Of a stretch of DNA of 64,000 nucleotides, positions 1-11,482 are shown in pieces. Position numbers and translations under genes: made by a program. The notes under the pieces were generated by a model. It saw only the letters and a list, made by a program, of their open reading frames with translations, made no database searches and was not told the origin of the DNA. The DNA comes from Endothia cerciana (Eukaryota > Ascomycota > Sordariomycetes > Diaporthales > Cryphonectriaceae), in the NCBI GenBank assembly GCA_026119935.1, contig JALRMH010000034.1, positions 310,001 to 374,000 of the forward strand, given 5' to 3'. Position 1 is the stretch's first letter. Each line of letters starts with the position of its first letter.

Positions 1-1460
1 GACATTATCATCTCGTCTCCAGTCCTCCATCAGCTCAGGTCCATTCCAGAGAGCCCACTGCACCTCCCTCAACCCAACCGTGGAGATTTCCTCCAACCAG
101 TCGCTCTCGGTTGAGGTCTTGGTCTTGGTGCACTTGTGGGCTCTGCACTGTGGACTATTTCTCGTCAGCGGGCACACATCAAGCTGCCTTATCTGAATAC
201 CCTCTTTCAAGATCTGTCAATCCGCCTCTGGATGTACCTCTGTATTCGCCACAGCAGATTGGATGCGAGTGCTGGGGCATAATGACCGACGCAACTTTCT
301 TGATTTTAGGGGCTTGCATCTCTGCCCATGCTTGTATGCCTGGCTGAATCATTTAGCATCAATCTTGGTCCTTCATTCCTGTAGTGCGTCAAGTGACCAC
401 CTGCAGGTATTCTCCCTGCTCTGAAGACTCGCACAACCAAACCTTCACCTGGTGGATAGGTATGTCCTGTTCACATACCCCTCAGGGAGCCAAGGACATC
501 ATTGTCCACAGCTCGACGTGTGGTTAATGATCATGTATCATTATACTCTACCAGGATCTGGCTAGTGTCAAACAGTGAGCGGGCCCCTAGCCCTGGATCT
601 CAACGTTGTCCAGGGTATAGGATACCTTGAGGTCTTCACCCGGGCTGGCGTTGTCATCCTCGGTATATAGTTGACGGTGGAGCTATTGTATCTGCATCTA
701 GTGTATAGTCGTCGGCTCAGGACCATCCCAAGGTGAAGCTACTTGGGTTTACTTGGGTTTCGATCATCATCTAGTCATCGAGCCAGGACTTTTCTCTGGA
801 TGGGGATGGTTTCGACCGTCTCCAGCCAAAGGTCTCCAGTCCGTGGCAAGCACGGAGAGATGGTGTACGCGATGTACCAGGAGGTATTCCCCTGCCGTCT
901 TGCTCATCCGGGCCGAGGTGAAATCTGCCCAGTATATCCGCCCTGGCAAGTAAATCACTCCCCTGAGGGTGAATGCCTCCTCTATCGACAAACGTTTTGT
1001 CTCTCTCCTTTCAACCCATCTCCCACTGGCACTGACGATTTCCAGCCGCAACAAGAAAGAAAGAAAGACAAGCAGGTTGCGGTGTGTGTATGGAGAATAT
1101 CTCTGAGAACCGGGCACAGCACGAGCAGGTAGTCCACCATGAGCACGCACGCTATGCCGGCCCCGTTTTTTATACGTGCTCCCCTTCGACGAGCACCTCT
1201 CTAACCACGCCATCTACGCCAATCTCAAGAGTACTTACTAGTGTCACCCTGCTAGTGGCACCCTGATGGCACCCTGATGGTAAGCCTCTCCAGATGATCA
1301 CATCCCCTTTTTAGGCTGTTATTCGAGGCATTTCCCCTTTGGATCAGAGCGACTCTGAGGAAAATCGAAGACCTCCTGAGAACCTCCGTCCTCTGTTCCC
1401 TGTTCCCTGTTCCCCGAAGCTGTAATATATATTTTCTCTGGCTTTTCGATATAGACCACA
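1..1460. other. Left-edge spacer without a recognisable gene
   Basis: No reading frame here resembles a known protein. The open frames at 743-1213 overlap on both strands and have no conserved motif. Short direct repeats are visible: a tandem 'caccctgatgg' at about 1259-1280 and a tandem 'ctgttcc' at about 1391-1412. The stretch may hold the promoter or 3' end of a gene outside the window. Confidence 0.5.
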
Positions 1461-1958
1461 GTGGGCGGCAAGAGAACCCAGCGGCCGTATCGCCAGGGAA
1501 TGCTCGAGAGTATCGAGGCGGAGGGCTGCAAGCTCCAGCAGGACCAGTCACGCAAGAACGCAATCGTCAGCCGGCTTCACGGCTTCGACAAGGAGCTCGA
1601 CAACCACACGCTATTCAAGGACCTTCCCGCCTCGACGGTGCCGGCCCGCTCACCGCGGCGGAGCCCGACGGCAAGACCACCAAGGGACGCCGTTGTGTTC
1701 CGCCCTCCAGAACATGCGCTGGGCCCTCTTCCATGGCGGCAGGATGTTGAAGAGGTATCATCTGACCGGGCCAAGCAGGCCTTACAGTGCCTGGACGAGA
1801 TGGAGAAGGAGGGCGTGTTGGCGGGGCATGGGCGTCGAGGAGGTTCAGAAGGCCCTGGGGGATGCCAAGATCTGATACCTGACATTCGTCACGTTATACC
1901 GCGGCAAGTCGGAAAGCCTGTCACGGAGGCTGCTGCCATCCTGAACAATAGTTCATAG
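1461..1958 (+). pseudogene. Unidentified GC-rich ORF, possibly a decayed or frameshifted gene
   Basis: I do not recognise this protein. The first third has a coding-like composition, with a charged helical segment (motifs LESIEAEG, SRKNAIVSRLHG, FDKELDNHTLF). The frame then passes into a low-complexity Pro/Arg/Ser stretch that looks out of frame. Coding-like words continue in other frames: NMRWALFHG near 1713 and GVEEVQKALGDAK near 1828. This pattern fits a gene broken by at least two frameshifts, or a multi-exon gene whose splice sites I could not place. No start codon context or family assignment is convincing. Confidence 0.25.
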
Positions 1959-2152
1959 ATCACGAGCGGCGCGATCATACGCCCCGTCCATTTGTCATCT
2001 ATGCTCATCAAATGCTATGCCCCAAGGACCGCCGGGCTTCTTTACGTCTATCTGCCTGTCGTCTCAAGTGGTATCATCATCCAAGGCACAAGAATCTTTG
2101 GTGCGTTACTCGTACAACACATGGGTCCCCCTTGCCCCTTAGACGCTCCTCC

Positions 2153-5100
2153 TCACTGATCAAGGACCATCACATCATCCTCCGGCGCAAGCCCGAACTG
2201 ATTGTTCTGTATGGCTGCGATCCGATCCAGCTCGGCCTGATACTGCCTCCTCAGCTCCGCCAGCGTGACCACCTTCCTCTTGGCACCCTTCCCCGTCACG
2301 CCGTTTTCAGGCACCTCCTCGACCGTGATCCATGCCTGCTTCGGATCGACACAGCTCAACGCGTTGATGAGCATCAGGAACTGCTTCGTGACAGACGTAT
2401 CCAGCACGTCCCCGCCGGAAAGGTTGTCATCCTCGCCGGCCTGCCGCAGCTTCTGCAGCCGGTCATGCAATACCGCCGCGGCACCCCGGTAGTCGTTGTG
2501 CGTAATGCGCCATGCATACAGGATCTTGTGGTAGGGTGTACCGCGGACCACCTCCATCGTGCTCTTGCACTTTTGGAAGAGGATATCGTCGACCTCCTCC
2601 TGGAGCCCCGAGAACGGGAGGGCGACGAGCTCCGACGTCTGGCTCGTCTCGCACATCCTCTCGACAAGCCTCTTCAGGCACGAGTGCTTCAGCGCCCGGT
2701 CCTCCATCGAGAGGAGGGTCGCATGCGCCATCTCGAAGCGCGAGATGGATGTCGAGGCGGCGAAGAGCCGGCTTGACATCTCCTTTCTCATTATTTGGGC
2801 GTCGTCTGCGCGGGTGAACTGGAGTGACAGCCGGGCAAAGTCGATCACATAAGAGAAGGCTCTATGACGGTCGTATAGGGAGACGATATGGGCGTAGTAG
2901 TTGGCAGGACCACTGTTGAGAAGCTTCTTCTCCGTCTCATCGAGCAGCCCGCCCGTACGGAGGTCCGCATTCTTCATTGACACACCTGATGGAAGACGTG
3001 AGTATGCTATCTGATGGTTGGGGTGATAACTAGGGGCATCAGGACACTCACTCATTCCGACTGCTGCTTTCTTGAAGTAGACAGCAGCTGAGGTGTAGTC
3101 CTTCAGAGACAGGAGTACGCGGCCCTGGATGTATACCGAGAACGGGTCTTGGTTGCAGAACGGACTCAGCTCCAGTGCAAGGTGCGGGCGGTCCCTTTTG
3201 AGCAGCGAACACTGGATCAGCACTGGCGACAGCTCGATGCCACTATTGGGTGCGCAGACGTCGATCACCACGTCCGTCAGGCTCGACGCCAATGGCTCTC
3301 CGTCTACGTCCTCCAGCCCCAGCAGGTGGCTAATGAAAGCCTCGAAAGCAGTGATTGTTCGCGTCTCTTCAGGTCGTTTCGTAGTGGTGGGCGACCCTGA
3401 GGAACGCTCGGACCTGAGAAGCGGGACGGTGATCTGCGTCTTGACCAGCCATCTCACAAGCTCGAGCCTCCGGAGCGCCTCGATGATCTGACGGTAGACG
3501 TTCCCGATGTCAAACCTTGCATGTAGCGCGCTGTCCTCGTTGTCCTCGTCATACTCATACTCCATGTGCACCAGCAGGAGAAGCTGGCTCAGCAAGACCT
3601 GCCACTGCATAGCCGCAGTCTCTTGTACCGACTTCACCACGACTTTTCTTCCGAATTCCGTCAAGGGATGCGGGTCCTCCGATCCGCCGGCGTCCTCGTT
3701 CGTCTCAAACAGTTCGATAAGTCCTTGGTACAGGTCTGGCGTGACGATCCTGAAGTCGCTCCCCAGTGTTTCTACCACCTGGGCTGCATCCTCTTCTGAG
3801 ATGCCTCGCCAGCACCCGGACTCATCGAAGAAGCGTTGTATCCGCTCCATGTCCGTCTTCGCCGATTCCTCAAACAGCTCTATCCGCAGGGCAACATTGC
3901 TCTGCTGCATGATGCTGTCCGGGAAGTTTTCGACTAGCCCAAGGCCTGCCGATATCAGAGACGTCACGTTGTCTGCGTCATCCTCATCTGCATGGGGGTT
4001 ATAATAAATCTGCTCCAGGTCCGAGCATCGGTGCATGATGGCAACGAGATCAGCGCACAGGACCCAGGCGACGCCCGAGTTGTGGTCGAGGGCCAGGGAG
4101 AGCGCCTCCCCCCTCTGCTTATCCAGCTCCATGATGAGCCGGTGAAATCGGCGCCACTGGACCTCGCCGTGGGCCCTGAACTGCTCATGGTCCATCTCCC
4201 CCGCGGGAAGCCTGCTGAGGGTGACTGTGGAACCCAGCACGGAGCAGATGGACTCCACCAGGCCCCTGCCGTTCCTCGCAGACGTCTCTTTGGACCCCAG
4301 GCCCCGCTCGTACATCGCGAGGGCAGCCTCCAGAGTCGCCTTGGAGAACCTTCCGGGGTAGAAGATGGCCTGCAGCCACTTCTCCGTCGAGTCGGTTGGG
4401 TCTCCAGAGCTCGCAGCGTCGACGTGCGCAGCGACATTGTCTATCCCAACGCTTGACCACTTGTTCCTGTCCCACTCGGCCGCCGTACTCGAGGGCTTCG
4501 AAGAGCTCAGCTCTACCCTCTGGGCCCTGTAGGTCAGGTTGTTCTTCCACAGCACCCACAGGTGGATGGCGGCGCCCGTGGGTTGCGCCACGCCAAAGTC
4601 GGCCAAGGTCCAGACGTCCCCGGAGGATGGAGCCGGCGGGGCAAGGCGGTGATCTGGGAACATATCGTGGACATAAATGGTGCTATCGTCCTTGGCCTCG
4701 ACCTTCCAGAACTTGAACTCGTTCTCGACCGGAGAATATGCCACCAGCGTGCGCCTGCCTCCGACCCGCCCAACGATACGAACCAGGTTGTCCCGCGCGG
4801 GATCGATGATCCACTTTCCCAGCTCTTGCGGGTTGCGCTCCACCCCCAGGATGTCCGCCGTGTATAGGATGGCACCGGTCCGTACGTTCCATATCCGCAG
4901 ACGGTGGTCAAGGCAGACGGTGAAGAGAAAATCGGCATCCTCGACCCCGAGAGAGTCGGGCACTGCCGAGGTGGCGGCGGCCAACTCCATGTTTGCCTTG
5001 CCGTGCTTGACGGTCTGGCCGCCCTGGAATGAGAAGGGGACGAAGCTTCGGAGACCCTTGGCCCAGCCCTGCGCGCTGAAATTTGTCTCCTTCCACATGT

Positions 5101-5831
5101 GGCCGCCGGCTGTCCAAGTTCCCATGTCAGTGATCCTGTGTACCAAGACTGCGCCGAAGGGGTTTTGGGGGGGCGGCGGGGGGGGGGGGGAACAAACCGT
5201 CGTGGGACCTGCTCCTGTCGAACCTGATGATGCCCCCATCGTGAAAGGTGACGACGACCAGGTATGCGCTCACGGCGACCAGACGGTGTGGGTGCTTGAA
5301 GCTGAAGGTACCAGCCAGGTGGGCCTTGCAGGCGTCGCCCAGGCCGTTCTCTGTGGCAGACCGCTTGCGAAAGTGGTCGGGCCGCAGGGTGATGGTATAG
5401 AGGAAGTTAGTCTGGTCGAGGACGAAGACGCTGAGGGCATCGTGCTCTGGGGCATCGGCGAGAGCGACACAGGAGGGCCGTATGGGGTTAGGAAAGCGGA
5501 GGTGGAGGATGAGGTTGGCGTCGTCGGCACTGGACGTCTTGGAGATGTCGGCAGCGCGAAGGTCCAGGACGTAGTCATCCTCGAGCAGCCTCCACAGGAA
5601 GGAACGAGGGGACTGGTGGTATCTCCTGTGGTAGAGGGAGGCGGCGGTGGCCAGGTTCCTGGAGCGGTAGGCCCTCTCCTCGTCGCCATGTCTGTCTGTG
5701 CCGTTCGGGCGGCGGTCCCTCGACCTGCCACTGGCAGGGGACGGGAGGCGGATGTGGACGAGAGAGGCAGCAGAGGCGGGCTCGAGATTGACCCGAGTTT
5801 CCTTGTGGGCGATCCGCGGGTCGACATCCAT
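2153..5831 (-). CDS. NUP120: Nucleoporin Nup120/Nup160 (outer-ring Y-complex)
   Basis: Structural subunit of the Nup84/Nup107-160 Y-complex that scaffolds the nuclear pore; it has an N-terminal beta-propeller and a helical C-terminal half. Exons are 5198-5831, 3052-5109 and 2153-2985, giving 1174 residues, a usual length for fungal members. The first intron (5110-5197) starts GTTTGT, has an ACTGAC branch point and ends CAG; it contains a 14-base C run (sense strand) and restores RSHDAGGHMWKETNF across the junction. The second (2986-3051, 66 bp) is in frame and lacks stops, so it is easily missed. Family features are the start MDVDPRIAHKETRVNLEP, the propeller segment DHRLRIWNVRTGAI and the long helical tail. 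I chose the start at 5831 because the upstream in-frame stretch is low-complexity polyproline. The gene is divergent from PPN1 across 1.7 kb. Confidence 0.9.
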
Positions 5832-7507
5832 CTCGACTCTGGCTGCTGCCCCCTCGGCGGCAGGGGGAGTGGGGGGTAGAGGCCAGGCGAGAAAGGCGGA
5901 CGGGCGTTGGTCGAGGATGCGCCGATCGACCGAAGGCGGCGGCGGCGGCGGCGGTGGTGGTGGTGGTGATGGGGTCGAGGGGCAGAGGGGCAGAGGTGCA
6001 GAGCTCCAGGAGTGTGTAGGTAGGCGACCAGGTCGATATCGCGGTTGCGCCAGGCCAGACGCGTTCTGGGTCAAGGTCCTGCTGGTTGCAGAAATTCTGC
6101 CGGGGGGGGGGGGGGAATCCCGCCGGGGGCAAAGCCTTCATGGGCCCGTTAGTCCCTGAAAGGCAGACAGCTCTGGATGGCCTGTGCGCAGCTCACCAGC
6201 CATGGTACTGCGGTACTAAGGTACACAAAGCTCTGGCTTACGGTAGAGCGGTTGCTTTGTCCTTCAGGACGGAGAACCAAAGAAGTGAGATCCTATGAGA
6301 TGGGGGCCCTTCTAGCCTTCTACCTCCATCATCTGTCTATTCTCTCCAAGCAAATCCAACCAGCCTCTATCCCCCACCCCCCCCCTCTCTCTCTGTCTCT
6401 GCGTTGGTCATGTCGCCGGTTTTTAACCATAGGATCCCTTCACGGCCCATGAGTGGCTCTGGGATCCCTCAAACGTACGGCGGTGAGTCCTTCTTGCAAC
6501 GGTCATCCCCCAGAGGGGGTCCAAGACACCAAGTCTGCGGTAGACAAGCCAGGGCGTCTTTGTTGTGCTGCGTTCGAATGTTGGAGGGTCCAGGAACCCA
6601 CAAGCCCGCCCAGAAATTTCTGACCGCGAGAACTTGTTGCACGCCCGGGCAGGGGTGCCGGAGCACGGACCATCCCCAGGCCCTCCAGGGTTAGGTGAGT
6701 AGTGGGTGGAGGTACTGTACAATAGTAGGGCTACCACAGTTAAGGGTTGGGATCAGGGGACGCAACCAGCATCTTCCACAGGTTGCTGCATAGCAGAATC
6801 ACCTGGTCCGCCTGGGGCTCCTCACCCCGTCTTGGGATGTCATGCCTCGCTTCACGAGTCGCCCCTCTCCAGACCAGAACGCCATCACGGGGTGGCACAG
6901 GCACAGGCAGCAGGGAGGGCACGCGACACAACCTCGAACGGTCGACGGCTTCACGTGGGAAGATGCGGGCCACATATTGGCTGGGCCGTGATCTGTGGTA
7001 ACCTAGCTCGGCGGGGTCCTTGGTCCTCCGTCAGCCTTGCATCCACCAGCGGTGTGCAGGACGTGACCTCCCCCCCCCCCCCCAGCAGCCTCATCAGCAC
7101 CAGACCACAGCTCGTCTACGGGGGGGTGGTGTTGCGCTGGGTGCATCCCATTCCGTTTGCATCGTCCTCCCTGCGCAAGTCTCACCCCTACCAAAAACCT
7201 TGCAAAAACCCCCTCCTCTCGGCAGTGGTTGTTTGTTCCCAGGCCCACAGCTGGTCTTGCGGGGCTGAGCTGGCCTCAGATCGACAGCGAGCGACAGGGG
7301 ACCAGGAAGACTGACGTAAATATAAAAGAATCTTGCCAGCTGCTCGGCCGACGGTCCAGCCCCTCCGTCTGTCGCAATTAACCCTCGCGCCCCGTATCCA
7401 GCGGACATGCCTGGACCGACAGGTCCTTCTTAGATCCCCCGTGGCTTCCCACCGTTCGGCCGATACATACAAAGGACACCCGCGACCTCAGCACGGCCAG
7501 GCGAACG
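5832..7507. other. Divergent spacer between NUP120 and PPN1
   Basis: About 1.7 kb with no gene I can support. It holds a GGC/GGT trinucleotide run at 5937-5969, a 14-base G run at about 6102-6116, three GTAC motifs in 20 bp at 6205-6224 and a C run at about 7071-7082. It probably carries both promoters and the 5' leaders. Many opposing short ORFs here are products of GC-rich composition. Confidence 0.5.
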
Positions 7508-7754
7508 ATGGCCGCCGGCGCCTTACTGTTGGCAGCAGGCCTGTCGCTCTCGCATATGTGCCATGGCGTGTCCGCCGCACCACCACCACCACCGCCGGCG
7601 GCGGCGGCAGCTCAACATCCCCTTGCATCGCCTGACCAGCTCGCCTCGCCCGACGACACACCGCCACTAGCACCATCAGCCCCGATAATACCTGCCATAG
7701 CCTCACGGCCGAGAAGATTACATGGCAGGTTCCTACATGTCACAGGTGAGTGAG

Positions 7755-7791
<37 letters not shown>

Positions 7792-9830
7792 CCAGCGAGG
7801 CTTTGTTTGGAGTGAGATCAATCGGTAGATCTCCTGCCCCGCCTGCGTTACGCCCGAGACTGACCTGCATCGGCTCTCGAGACTTCCATCCCGACGAGTT
7901 CTACAGGGTCCATAGCTCCACATCAGCAGAGCACGCCTGCCACAGCGGAAAGGGCTCGGCAGGCACATACGGCGCCGAGACCTCGGACTGCGACGCGCCC
8001 ATCTCGCTCGTCAACGCGACCTTCGACTGGATCAGCGCCAACATCCGCGATGACATAGATTTCGTCATATGGACGGGCGACAGCGCCCGGCACGACTCGG
8101 ATGAGGATGTACCGCGCTCCGCGGCCCAGGTCCTCGGCACGAATCGCCTCCTGGCCAGCAAGTTCGCAGAGACCTTCTCAGATGCCGCCAAGGGCCTTAG
8201 TATACCCGTGATCCCGACATTCGGGAATAACGACATCCTCCCGCACAATATACTACTGCCCGGCCCCAACAGGTGGCTCGCTTACTATGCCGACATCTGG
8301 AGGGCGTTCATCCCCGAGGAGCAGCGCCACAGCTTCGAGTTCGGCGGGTGGTTCTACGTCGAGGTCATCCCCAACAAGCTGGCCGTCTTCAGCCTGAACA
8401 CGCTCTACTTCTTCGATCGGAACGCCGGCATCGACGACTGTGTCAAGCCCTCGGAGCCCGGCTTTAAGCACCTGGAGTGGCTGAGGGTCCAGCTCCAGTT
8501 CATGCGGGATCGAGGGATGAAGGCTATCCTCATGGGCCATGTTCCTCCGGCAAGGACGGACAGCAAGACGCTGTGGGACGAGACGTGCTGGCAGAAGTAC
8601 ACCCTCTGGCTGAGACAGTATCGCGATGTGGTGGTCAGTGGCCTCTACGGGCATATGAACATCGACCACTTCCTGCTCTCAGACGCCAAGGAGGTCACCA
8701 TCGACTCGGTGGACACCGAGGCTGAGAACTCCGACTTCGGCCGCCAGAACTTGGATGATGAGCTATCGATCCAGTCTGCCACGGACTACCTCGAGGAACT
8801 GCGCCAAGACTGGGCCAAGCTGCCCGAGATGAAGTCGAGCAGCGAATCCGGGAAGGGTAGCAAGAAGAAAAAGAAGGACAAGAGCAGGAAGAAGCTGGGC
8901 GGCAAATGGGCAGAGCGCTACCAGCTATCCTTTGTCGGCCCGAGTATCGTGCCCAATTACTTCCCGACGCTCCGCGTCTTCGAATACAACATCACCGGCA
9001 TCGAAGACGCGGTGACGTGGGCAGAAAACCCAGATCGACTGCCGACCACCGATAAGCCTCGCTATGAAGAGGGCGGTTCCATGCAGCTCGAGTTGGAGTT
9101 GCGCAGTCTGCCCGACGTTGAAGCGGACAAGAAGAAGAAGAAGAAGAAGCAGAAGAAGAAGAAAGGAAAGAAGCCCAAGGGCGATGACAAACCCAAGGAC
9201 CCGAACCTGATCGTGCCCAGCCCGCCAGCAAAGTCTTCGCCACCGGGGCCAGCATACTCCTCACAACCTCTAACGCTCCTCGGCTACAAGCAGTACTTTG
9301 CTAACTTGACCTACATCAACAACGACATTGCTGCTGAGGACAAGGTGCCGGTGGGACCCGAGAAGTGGCGGGACGGCAAGCACGGCGACAAGAGGCCGAA
9401 GAGCGACAAGCCGAAGCCCAGGGAGCTCAGGTTTGAAATCGAATATACCACGCAGGACGATAAGCTCTACGACCTCCCCGATTTGACCGTCCGGAGCTTC
9501 GTGGAGCTGGCGTACCGGATGAGCCAGACGGCCAAGAGCAAGGCTGCGGAGTTGTTGCCGCCTGGCGGAGATATCACAGACGATCTCGATGATATTGACA
9601 TGGCCGAGGGACAGGATACAGAGATACTAGATGAGGACGGGTTTGTCACGGATGACGAAGATGACGCCGAAGAACTCGACTACGACGATGTGGACGCGGA
9701 GAAGAAGAAGAAGAAGAAGAAGAAGAAGAAGAAGAAGGCCAAGAAACTCAACAAGACGTGGCTTCACTTTCTAAAGCACGCCTTCGTAAGTACGGTCGAC
9801 GACAAGGAGTTGAATAAACAATTTTCCTAG
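7508..9830 (+). CDS. PPN1: Vacuolar endopolyphosphatase PPN1
   Basis: Metal-dependent enzyme that cleaves long-chain inorganic polyphosphate internally, in the vacuole lumen. Exons are 7508-7745 and 7882-9830 (728 residues). The intron (GTGAGT, branch CTGAC at about 7858, CGAG acceptor) joins FLHVT to DFHPDEFY, rebuilding the first calcineurin-like metallophosphoesterase motif (D80, H82). Further motifs are GDSARHD at 145-151, GNND at 194-197, MGHVPP, and GHMNIDHF, which is typical of this family. The N-terminus (AGALLLAAGLSL) is a short hydrophobic signal or anchor, as expected for a type II vacuolar membrane protein. Two odd lysine-rich blocks lie in the C-terminal half: one at about 9128-9190, and a run of 12 Lys at 9702-9737 directly after an Asp/Glu-rich stretch. 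A GTAAGT at 9787 with a TAG at 9829 could be a tiny terminal intron; I kept the read-through stop. Confidence 0.93.
7746..7881 (+). repeat. (CCAG)n tetranucleotide inside the PPN1 intron
   Basis: The intron carries about eight tandem CCAG units at roughly 7757-7790, just after the donor. The branch point CTGAC and the acceptor lie downstream of the repeat. Retention of this 136-bp intron would shift the frame, stopping shortly after FLHVT. Confidence 0.8.
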
Positions 9831-11482
9831 AGGAATTATGAGAAATGATGAGCATATTGCATGGGCGGCGTTACGGGCATTCAGGGCAGCCGCATTTTTG
9901 GCACCCACATATTGCCTCGTCGAGGCTCTCTGCATCTGGGAGGAAGATGTATAGCCGGATGATAGCTGGCAATTTTGACACCCACATACCACTACTAGCA
10001 TTTCAAACCCTCGGTCCAATTTCACTCAGCACCTCGCTTGGGCCAGATATCAGGGCTGGGGTTGTCGAAGCAACACCATGCTTCTTGTAAGACCTGTAAT
10101 GAGGGCCGGGCGCGCTTCTGCTTCCTGGCCGGCCGCTTTGATCTTTTTTTTGTACGGCCAGGGCCTCGGTAAAGGTCCGTGCATTGAGGAGAATGCATCG
10201 ACTAGCATGCTTGGTTCCCCAAACCTTAGGCAGTCAGGTATATAATTTCAGAGTTCGGGCTATTGGCATGCCTAGTTGGTCTATTGGCAAGCCTCACTCA
10301 CTCACTGGCAAGGGTCGGACGGGCTTGTGGCCCTCTTTGCCGGTGTTTTCTTTTCAACTACAGTCCCTACTCTGACTTCTCGGCCGTTTCTGAATTTTGT
10401 TACTTCAATTTCGGCAACCATTGCCCTCTCGCTACCTCAAGTCTCCGACATTCTAGCTGCCAATGCTCCGTCTGCTATATAGAGTGGTAGCCAGACCCCC
10501 CCCATTACATGACATGTGCTTCTATGTGGACGGCTATGGCGTCGGAGGCAGGACGGGTGGAGAAGCTGAATGCGCCATGTGCGACTTTGGAAAGTAGTTG
10601 AACGGGCAGATGGAATCAATTCCATGGTGAACAAGTAGCCCTCTGCTCATTACAGCGTCATCTGGAATCTTCCATTTTATGTGGCCTCTTGTCAAACAAT
10701 CCGTCTCTAGATATCCCTATAGGCTACATCATCCTGTAGACTAGCCTCTACAGAGTAATCATCAATAACAGGATCGGCGTCCACCTTTTCATACCCTCAT
10801 CCGTCGGCATTCTCCCTATGAAGCTCTATAATACATACATTGGTCTGAGCAGATGCTCGTTCTTTCCACACCAGTAACAGAATCATCTCACACGCATCTC
10901 CTCTTGTCCATGACCCCCCCCCCCTTCTCGGCAGAACATCCCGTTCTGCACTTCTAGCCAGCGAGGGTCACAGCCTTGTGAGTTGCTGGATACTTCTATC
11001 GGAGATAGACATCAGGGGCAGCGGAAGGCCGGCAGAGAGGACACTGGCGCCAGGGCCGTGAGGACACTTACGAGCCCGGCGACGCCGCACTACCATAGAT
11101 GTGGATAGCACACACAAAATGATGAAGTGAGAATGCAATTTGAAGTCATATTACACAGTTCGATACTGGCTCTAGAGACAGCCTGGAATTTGCGCTATTC
11201 TGAGCAGAAAAAAATAATAATAAAAATAATAAAAATAATAACCCCCCCCCCCCGAAAAAGCCCAGGGGGTATAGCCCTTTCATCCATCATCTAGTCCCGT
11301 TATCCTCCCATTATGTCCCGTCCACTTGGTGAGCCTGACTTCTTTGTTAAGTACTCTCCTCCGTGTGAAGACTGTGGACCGTCCCTCGCAGGATGTCGGT
11401 CTCAGCAGGGTGGCTTTTCAAGGGTACTGCTTTCGGCTGATGTGACACGTAGTCTACGTCCCAGTACTTGGGAGCGTTATAT
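9831..11482. other. Convergent spacer between PPN1 and the F-box-like gene
   Basis: No supportable gene. It contains an AT-rich (AATAAT)n patch at about 11213-11241 followed by a C run at 11241-11253, and a C run near 10913-10924. Both flanking genes end here, so it holds their 3' UTRs and terminators. Confidence 0.5.

Noticed and set aside
2012..2776. Plus-strand ORF of 254 codons
   Set aside because: It is the antisense shadow of the NUP120 coding sequence.
5127..5239. Frameshift or gene split in the nucleoporin gene
   Set aside because: A clean donor, branch point and acceptor explain the frame change, and the exon sum is divisible by three.
4677..5879. Plus-strand ORF of 400 codons with a poly-Gly tract
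   Set aside because: It is antisense to NUP120 exons and crosses the intron homopolymer; no domain is seen.
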